Shown here: piece by piece, positions 32,409 to 37,450 of the stretch | Numbering within the stretch: position 1 is the first letter of the stretch | Layout of the letters: each line of letters opens with the position of its first letter | Translations under genes and position numbers: made by a program | Origin: Methylococcaceae bacterium | GTDB taxonomy: Bacteria; Pseudomonadota; Gammaproteobacteria; Methylococcales; Methylomonadaceae | Direction: 5' to 3' | NCBI GenBank assembly: GCA_021647145.1 | Contig: JAKIVF010000020.1 | Location: 1-37,450, forward strand | DNA length: 37,450 nt | Notes under the pieces: model-generated | The model's input: the letters and a program-made list of their open reading frames with translations, nothing else | Database searches by the model: none | Told to the model about the DNA's origin: nothing

Positions 32409-32996
32409 CTAACTCCTCATGTTATGAAAGACTAGTTTTATAAAAGCATTAGGTTTGTCATGAATGCATTGAAAGCAAGTTAAACTCGCATGATTAACTT
32501 GAATATTAAATGTTTTTTTTATTGGAAGACCAAGTAATAAATTAAATAAACAACGAATAACGCCCGCATGGGTTATAACTAAAATATGCTTTCCTTTGTG
32601 AGACTGGGTCAAACCCTGCCAAGCCAGGTATGTTCGAGCAAGAAATAACTCAAATTTTTCGCCATTCTTTGGTGTGTGATTAGCCGGATCTTTATAAAAC
32701 TGCATTAAATCATTTGAATCTATTTGTTCGGCAGTTTTTCCTTCCCAGTTACCAAAGTTAATTTCTTGCCAGTTAGAGTCAATGCTAAAAGGCGTGTTTG
32801 TTTGTTTACTAAAATGCTGTGTAAAATCTAAACAGCGATGAAGAGGCGAACTGACTATATAATCCCACTGCTGGTTGGTTACCGCATGATTCATTTGTTG
32901 CCAGCCCAGCTCTGTTAATAAATCGTCAGTACAGCCTCTATAATAAGATCCACCAGAAACTTCCCCGTGCCTAAGAAAATCAACAGTTGTTATCAT
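32409..32996 (-). CDS. histidine phosphatase family protein (CobC-like)
   Basis: 195 aa. LRHGE (8-12) holds the catalytic His of the RHG motif; SSPLHRC, NFGNWEGKT and the late ITHAGVIRCL supply the other active-site residues. Length and the NFGxWEG motif fit alpha-ribazole phosphatase (CobC) or a phosphoglycerate mutase-like phosphatase; no cobalamin genes are adjacent, so the substrate is unknown. It starts 8 bases after the argH stop on the same strand and converges with the nucleotidyltransferase gene (25 bases apart). Confidence 0.8.
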   Translation of the reverse strand: MITTVDFLRHGEVSGGSYYRGCTDDLLTELGWQQMNHAVTNQQWDYIVSSPLHRCLDFTQHFSKQTNTPFSIDSNWQEINFGNWEGKTAEQIDSNDLMQFYKDPANHTPKNGEKFELFLARTYLAWQGLTQSHKGKHILVITHAGVIRCLFNLLLGLPIKKTFNIQVNHASLTCFQCIHDKPNAFIKLVFHNMRS

Positions 32997-33004
32997 TTTG
33001 TCGA

Positions 33005-34390
33005 TTACATATCTTTTCTAGCAGATTCAATAGCTGTTCTTACTGTATCTGGAGCTGTTCCACCGATGTGTTTTCTTGCTGCGACTGAACCTTCTAATTT
33101 TAAAATATCAAATACATCTTCAGTAATTTCAGCAGAGAATTTTTGTAGTTCTCCTAAAGATATTTCTGATAAGTCTCTTTTTGTGTCCACACCTAATCGT
33201 ACGGCTAAACCTACAATTTCATGGGCATCACGAAATGCCATGCCTTTACGAACTAAATAATCTGCAAGGTCGGTTGCTGTTGCAAAACCTTGTTTTGCGG
33301 CGCTGTACATGTTTTCCTTTTTAGCGCAAATATGAGGGATCATGTCAGCAAAGGCTCGTAATGAGTTGACTAATGTATCGGCAGTATCAAAAATAGGCTC
33401 TTTGTCTTCTTGATTATCTTTGTTGTAAGCTAGTGGCTGGCCTTTCATTAGCATGAGTAAAGATATTAAATGCCCCGTCACGCGTCCTGATTTTCCACGA
33501 ACTAATTCTGGCACATCAGGGTTTTTCTTTTGCGGCATAATGGATGAACCAGTACAAAAGGCATCAGGAATATCAATAAAATCAAATTGTGCACTTGCCC
33601 ATAAAACCAGTTCTTCAGAGAAGCGTGATAAATGCATCATAATTAAGCTGCCGGCAGCAGTAAACTCAATTGCAAAATCTCTATCGCTTACAGAATCTAA
33701 AGAGTTATTTGAAGGACGTGAAAAACCTAATAGTTCAGCCGTCATCTCCCTATCAATAGGGTAACTTGTTCCTGCTAATGCAGCGGCACCCAATGGCATG
33801 ATGTTAATACGTTTACAGCAGTCTTGTAAACGTTCTTTATCGCGAGAGAGCATTTCAAACCAAGCCATTAAATGATGTCCAAAAGTAACAGGCTGAGCGA
33901 CTTGTAAATGGGTAAAGCCTGGCATAATAGTTTCGGCTTCTTTTTCTGCTAAATCCAGAATGGCATGTTGCAATCGAGCGAGTTGATCAGTAATATTTGC
34001 AATTTCACTTCGTAAATAAAGACGAATATCTGTAGCAACCTGATCGTTTCTAGACCTGCCTGTGTGTAATTTCTTACCAGCAATACCAATTAAATCAGTC
34101 AATCGTGCTTCAATATTCATATGCACGTCTTCTTGCTTAATAGACCAGTTAAAGACCCCCTGTTTTATTTCTTCGCTAATCGTATTTAGTCCAGAAAGAA
34201 TATCCTTCAGTTCTGATTCGCTAAGAATATTTATTTTGTATAGCATTTTTGCGTGAGCAATAGAGCCATCAATATCTTCTTGTGCCATACGTTGATCAAA
34301 ATCAACCGAGGCGGTAAATATTTCAACAAAAGCATCGGTTTTTTGAGCAAATCGAGCACTGGAAAGTTTATCTGTATTGACTGATGACAT
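33005..34390 (-). CDS. argH: argininosuccinate lyase
   Basis: 461 aa, standard length. It splits argininosuccinate to arginine and fumarate, the last step of arginine synthesis. The signature GSSIMPQKKNPD (281-292) carries the catalytic Ser in a flexible loop; HTGRSRNDQVATD (109-121) and FTHLQVAQPVTFGHH (159-173) are the other conserved blocks of the fumarase/aspartase superfamily. It is divergent from hemC, as in many gammaproteobacteria, and is followed by the histidine phosphatase gene in the same direction. Confidence 0.97.
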   Translation of the reverse strand: MSSVNTDKLSSARFAQKTDAFVEIFTASVDFDQRMAQEDIDGSIAHAKMLYKINILSESELKDILSGLNTISEEIKQGVFNWSIKQEDVHMNIEARLTDLIGIAGKKLHTGRSRNDQVATDIRLYLRSEIANITDQLARLQHAILDLAEKEAETIMPGFTHLQVAQPVTFGHHLMAWFEMLSRDKERLQDCCKRINIMPLGAAALAGTSYPIDREMTAELLGFSRPSNNSLDSVSDRDFAIEFTAAGSLIMMHLSRFSEELVLWASAQFDFIDIPDAFCTGSSIMPQKKNPDVPELVRGKSGRVTGHLISLLMLMKGQPLAYNKDNQEDKEPIFDTADTLVNSLRAFADMIPHICAKKENMYSAAKQGFATATDLADYLVRKGMAFRDAHEIVGLAVRLGVDTKRDLSEISLGELQKFSAEITEDVFDILKLEGSVAARKHIGGTAPDTVRTAIESARKDM

Positions 34391-34503
34391 TTAAATTTTA
34401 TTAAAAAGTCTGAAAGACAACAATTATACCGCTAAACTCGTTTTCCATTTCTATAAATCAGATTACAATACACAGTCTCACTAAATAATATTCAGGAATC
34501 ATT

Positions 34504-35427
34504 TTGGCAAAAAAAATAATTCGTATTGCAACACGTAAAAGTCCCTTGGCGTTGTGGCAAGCAGAGCATGTGGCAGAAAAATTGGAGCAAGCATTTCCTG
34601 ATCTAAAAACAGAATTAGTTAAAATGGTGACCAAAGGGGATAAAATTCTTGATGCACCTTTGGCAAAAATAGGTGGAAAAGGTTTATTTGTCAAAGAGTT
34701 GGAGGTTGGTATGCTTGAAAATAAAGCGGATATTGCAGTTCATTCGATGAAAGATGTGCCCGTTGAATTTCCAAAAGGATTACATTTGGCTGCAATTTTG
34801 AATAGAGAAGATCCGACAGATGCTTTTGTATCTAATAATTATGGAGCATTAAACGAATTACCCTTAAATGCAAAAATTGGAACATCAAGCTTGCGTAGAC
34901 AATGCCAGATTAAAGAAAAGTTTCCTGATACTGTGATTTTATCGTTAAGAGGTAACGTAAATACCCGTTTAGCAAAATTAGATGCAGGAGAGTACGATGC
35001 TATTATATTGGCTTCTGCGGGGTTAAAACGCCTAGGTATGGGAAATAGAATTACAGAATGTTTGGAACCAAATATCAGTTTACCAGCAATAGGGCAGGGT
35101 GCGATAGGGATTGAATGCAGGGTTGACGATAAAGAAACTAATGGATTCTTATACGCTCTACATGATGCGAAAACTACGATTCGAGTGACAGCAGAACGAG
35201 CGATGAATGCTCGATTAAAGGGAGGATGTCAAGTGCCCATTGCAGGTTTTGCTGAATTACAGGGCGGTAAAATAAAGATGAGAGGCTTAGTTGGTGCGCC
35301 AGATGGATCGGTACTTTATAGATCAGAAAAACAAGGGAGCTTCAACCAGGCAGAACAAATAGGTCAGGCAGTAGCAGACGATTTATTAGCCCAAGGTGCA
35401 GATGTAATTTTACAAGCATTAGTGTAG
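34504..35427 (+). CDS. hemC: porphobilinogen deaminase (hydroxymethylbilane synthase)
   Basis: 307 aa. It polymerises four porphobilinogens into hydroxymethylbilane for heme, siroheme and cobalamin. The start is TTG (GCAAAAAAAATAATT follows), with AGGAA upstream; this gives the conserved RIATRKSPLALWQA (7-20). KGLFVKELE (59-67) and the dipyrromethane cofactor Cys242 in RLKGGCQVP are present. hemD begins on its last base, so the two are translated together. Confidence 0.96.
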   Translation: MAKKIIRIATRKSPLALWQAEHVAEKLEQAFPDLKTELVKMVTKGDKILDAPLAKIGGKGLFVKELEVGMLENKADIAVHSMKDVPVEFPKGLHLAAILNREDPTDAFVSNNYGALNELPLNAKIGTSSLRRQCQIKEKFPDTVILSLRGNVNTRLAKLDAGEYDAIILASAGLKRLGMGNRITECLEPNISLPAIGQGAIGIECRVDDKETNGFLYALHDAKTTIRVTAERAMNARLKGGCQVPIAGFAELQGGKIKMRGLVGAPDGSVLYRSEKQGSFNQAEQIGQAVADDLLAQGADVILQALV

Positions 35428-36230
35428 TGACTGAACCTATAGGGCAATATAACATCTTAGTCACGCGGCCTAAGCATCAAGCGGATAATTTGTGTGGGTT
35501 GATCGAAGAGCAAGGCTGGAATGCAATTAGATTTCCAACATTAGAAATTGTTGCTTTAAATAATGGTAAAATCAGGCAACAGATAGATAGAATATATCAA
35601 TATCAATGGTTGATTTTTATTAGTGTTAATGCGGTTAATTTTGCACTGAACGCAAATGATGGCAAAATAGAGAAGTTTAAGCAGAGTTCCATCGCTGCAG
35701 TTGGAAAAGCTACAGAAAAATCTTTGCATACTATTGGCTTACCGGTAGTATTGATTCCAGATTCTAATTTTAATACTGAGGGTTTGTTAGCGACAAAAGA
35801 AATGAATAATGTAAAGGGTACGGCTTGTTTGATTGTTCGAGGTGATGGAGGACGAGAAATTTTAGCTAATACCTTGCGAGAACGAGGTGCAACGGTTGAT
35901 TATATGGAAGTTTACGGAAGAAAAATGCCTGTTTGCAATAACTTAAAAGTGGAAAATATGCTTAAGCTTGATAGTTTAAATGTAATAACAATTACAAGTG
36001 GTGATGCTTTAAAAAACTTGTTGGCAATGATAGCTAAAGAGTTGCATGATAAGCTAATATCAATCCCGTTAATTGTGATTAGTAAAAGAATTAAAGAACT
36101 GGCTGAACAAAAGGGGTTTAAACACGTTATTGTTACAAAAAAACTAGGGGATGCAGCAATTATTGAGGCAGCGGTAGAAATTAGAGCGTTAGGAGCAAGA
36201 GGATTATTGAATTCTTGTTCCTTAAGGTAG
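35427..36230 (+). CDS. hemD: uroporphyrinogen-III synthase
   Basis: 267 aa. It closes hydroxymethylbilane into uroporphyrinogen III with ring-D inversion. The GTG start shares one base with the hemC TAG. The family is poorly conserved, but LVTRPKHQADNLCGLIEEQGW, the FISVNAVNFAL segment, the VRGDGGRE block and TITSGDALKNLL give the usual pattern, and the position right after hemC supports it. The protein is slightly longer than the usual 245-255 residues, with extra C-terminal residues. Confidence 0.9.
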   Translation: MTEPIGQYNILVTRPKHQADNLCGLIEEQGWNAIRFPTLEIVALNNGKIRQQIDRIYQYQWLIFISVNAVNFALNANDGKIEKFKQSSIAAVGKATEKSLHTIGLPVVLIPDSNFNTEGLLATKEMNNVKGTACLIVRGDGGREILANTLRERGATVDYMEVYGRKMPVCNNLKVENMLKLDSLNVITITSGDALKNLLAMIAKELHDKLISIPLIVISKRIKELAEQKGFKHVIVTKKLGDAAIIEAAVEIRALGARGLLNSCSLR

Positions 36231-36285
36231 TGGCTCTAGTAATTAAAATATCGTAACTTAACAATAATAACTAATGAGGAATAGT

Positions 36286-37450
36286 GTGAGCGAAGAACAG
36301 GTGAAGAGTAAACAGCAGGTTCAAAGTCAACCTGTGGAAGTAAAACAAAAAAAGTCTAAAGTCGGGCTTATTTTTGGGATAATTAATTCGATTCTTATTC
36401 TTGCATTAGCGGGTGGGGGCTTTTATTTACTGCAAGAAATAAAAGAAGAGCAAACTGATCAAGAAAGTGATATTCAGAAAGGGGATCAAAGAGTGATAGA
36501 AGCGAGCAAAGGGCTTAACTCCTTTCAATCCCAATTAGCAACTATGCAATCACAAATTGCTAGTTTTAATAAGGAGCTTGCAGGAAAAGATAATCACTTT
36601 ACAAAAACATTAGCTGATTTTTCCCAGTTGCACACAGAAAAACTGAACGCTACCCGAAAAGGGTTGCAAGCTGAAATTACTCAAGTTAAACGACAGCTGG
36701 GTAAAACAAGAGGCGATTGGTTAATCGCTGATGCCGAGTATTTACTAAGCATTGCAAATCAACGTTTACATTTAGTAGGTGATGTTAATACAGCAAGAAT
36801 GGCTTTTGAAGCCGCAGATCAAAGACTAAGAGAAAGTGGTGATACCGCTGTATTTAAAGTACGAGAACAAATAACAAAAGAAATAGCTGCATTACGTGAT
36901 GTTAAAGTGCCTGATATAGTAGGAATACATTCTTCTATACAGCTATTAAAAGGACAGTTAAAAAAAGATAAAGACACTGTTCCTAAGTTGGCAGTTCGTT
37001 TACCATATGCTGGTAAACCTTTAACAGAATCCAAACAAGTTCATAATCATGATGAGCAGCAAGAAGAGGATCATGGATTATTAAATTCTGTATTAAATCA
37101 ATTGGAAGGGTATGTTACTGTAAAACATACAGACCAACAAGTGACTCATATTTTAACAGAGGAAGAAGTTGGCTTTATATTACAGCAGTTAGGCGTTAAG
37201 CTTGAAATTATCAAAATAGCTTTAGTCCAGCAAAATGATGTGATTTATCAAGCAAGCATTGTTGATGCAAAAAAATGGGTGAAAGATAATTTTACAATTA
37301 ACTCACAATCTATTCGGTTTTTGGAAGAATTAGGCCGATTAAGTACCATTCACCTCCGAACTAATTTTCCTGATGTTAGCCAATCATTAAAAATGATTAA
37401 AGATATTACTAAATTGAGAATCGAAGCAGATAAGCAGGGAGGGGGAAAGT
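36286..37450 (+). CDS. hemX: HemX-like uroporphyrin-III C-methyltransferase family membrane protein, cut by window end
   Basis: At least 388 residues from a GTG at 36286 (GAGGA five bases before); the gene runs off the window edge with no stop seen. A charged, Gln/Lys-rich N-terminus is followed by one membrane helix (about 26-47: GLIFGIINSILILALAGGG), then a long helical periplasmic part with heptad-like stretches (SQLATMQSQIASFNKEL) and the WLIADAEYLLSIANQRLHL block typical of HemX. Third gene of hemC-hemD-hemX. HemX is often annotated as a methyltransferase, but it lacks a SAM domain and its role is unclear. Confidence 0.88.
   Translation, partial: MSEEQVKSKQQVQSQPVEVKQKKSKVGLIFGIINSILILALAGGGFYLLQEIKEEQTDQESDIQKGDQRVIEASKGLNSFQSQLATMQSQIASFNKELAGKDNHFTKTLADFSQLHTEKLNATRKGLQAEITQVKRQLGKTRGDWLIADAEYLLSIANQRLHLVGDVNTARMAFEAADQRLRESGDTAVFKVREQITKEIAALRDVKVPDIVGIHSSIQLLKGQLKKDKDTVPKLAVRLPYAGKPLTESKQVHNHDEQQEEDHGLLNSVLNQLEGYVTVKHTDQQVTHILTEEEVGFILQQLGVKLEIIKIALVQQNDVIYQASIVDAKKWVKDNFTINSQSIRFLEELGRLSTIHLRTNFPDVSQSLKMIKDITKLRIEADKQGGGK

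Overview
The window reads as a chromosome segment of an AT-rich gammaproteobacterium. UvrD is nearly colinear with the enterobacterial protein, hemC-hemD-hemX lies divergent from argH, and a VPLP-type PEP-CTERM protein is present. The family cannot be fixed from this window; methanotroph-like and sulfur-oxidiser-like gammaproteobacteria are both plausible, and no diagnostic metabolic gene is here. No rRNA, tRNA or CRISPR array was recognised.

Layout. 1-2944: the 3' end of a possibly frameshifted gene, an Agd3-like exopolysaccharide deacetylase and a small secreted protein. 3192-12754: housekeeping genes, namely ung, ubiX, fxsA, a DUF3422 protein, a DUF2892 protein, uvrD, and a glycolytic set gap-pyk-pfkB transcribed leftward. 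13476-28661: an accessory secretome region. It holds a lipoprotein with a post-PEP-CTERM-like domain overlapping a zinc metalloprotease, a truncated IS1595-like transposase, a second (matrixin-like) metalloprotease coupled to a 205-aa secreted protein, a proline-rich anchored protein, a beta-helix-like exported protein, a PEP-CTERM protein, and a four-gene set resembling the Fap functional-amyloid export system. 29155-32383: a compact operon encoding a 54-aa RR-motif peptide, a methyltransferase, a PqqD/HprK-kinase fusion and a nucleotidyltransferase. 32409-37450: housekeeping again, with a histidine phosphatase, argH, hemC, hemD and hemX (cut by the window end).

Two systems deserve attention. 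(1) 23263-28661: a 510-aa exported protein contains five units of about 65 residues, each with two Cys 17 residues apart and an (A)NF(S/T)VAN-x(2)-PV-x(3)-FLQV-like motif. A separate 102-aa exported protein contains one such unit behind a Gly-Gly motif. They sit with a C39-like protease that is a predicted lipoprotein with the catalytic residues present, and an outer-membrane barrel protein with SPOR and coiled-coil segments. The gene set parallels FapB/FapC, FapD and FapF, but the subunits look different. (2) 29155-32383: a RiPP-like tailoring cassette without a lasso cyclase, whose leader-binding domain is fused to an HprK-like kinase. The two systems face each other across a divergent intergenic region (28662-29154) rich in palindromes, so they may be co-regulated.

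Functions of the secretome proteins and both systems are inferred from motifs and context read by eye; no database search was run.
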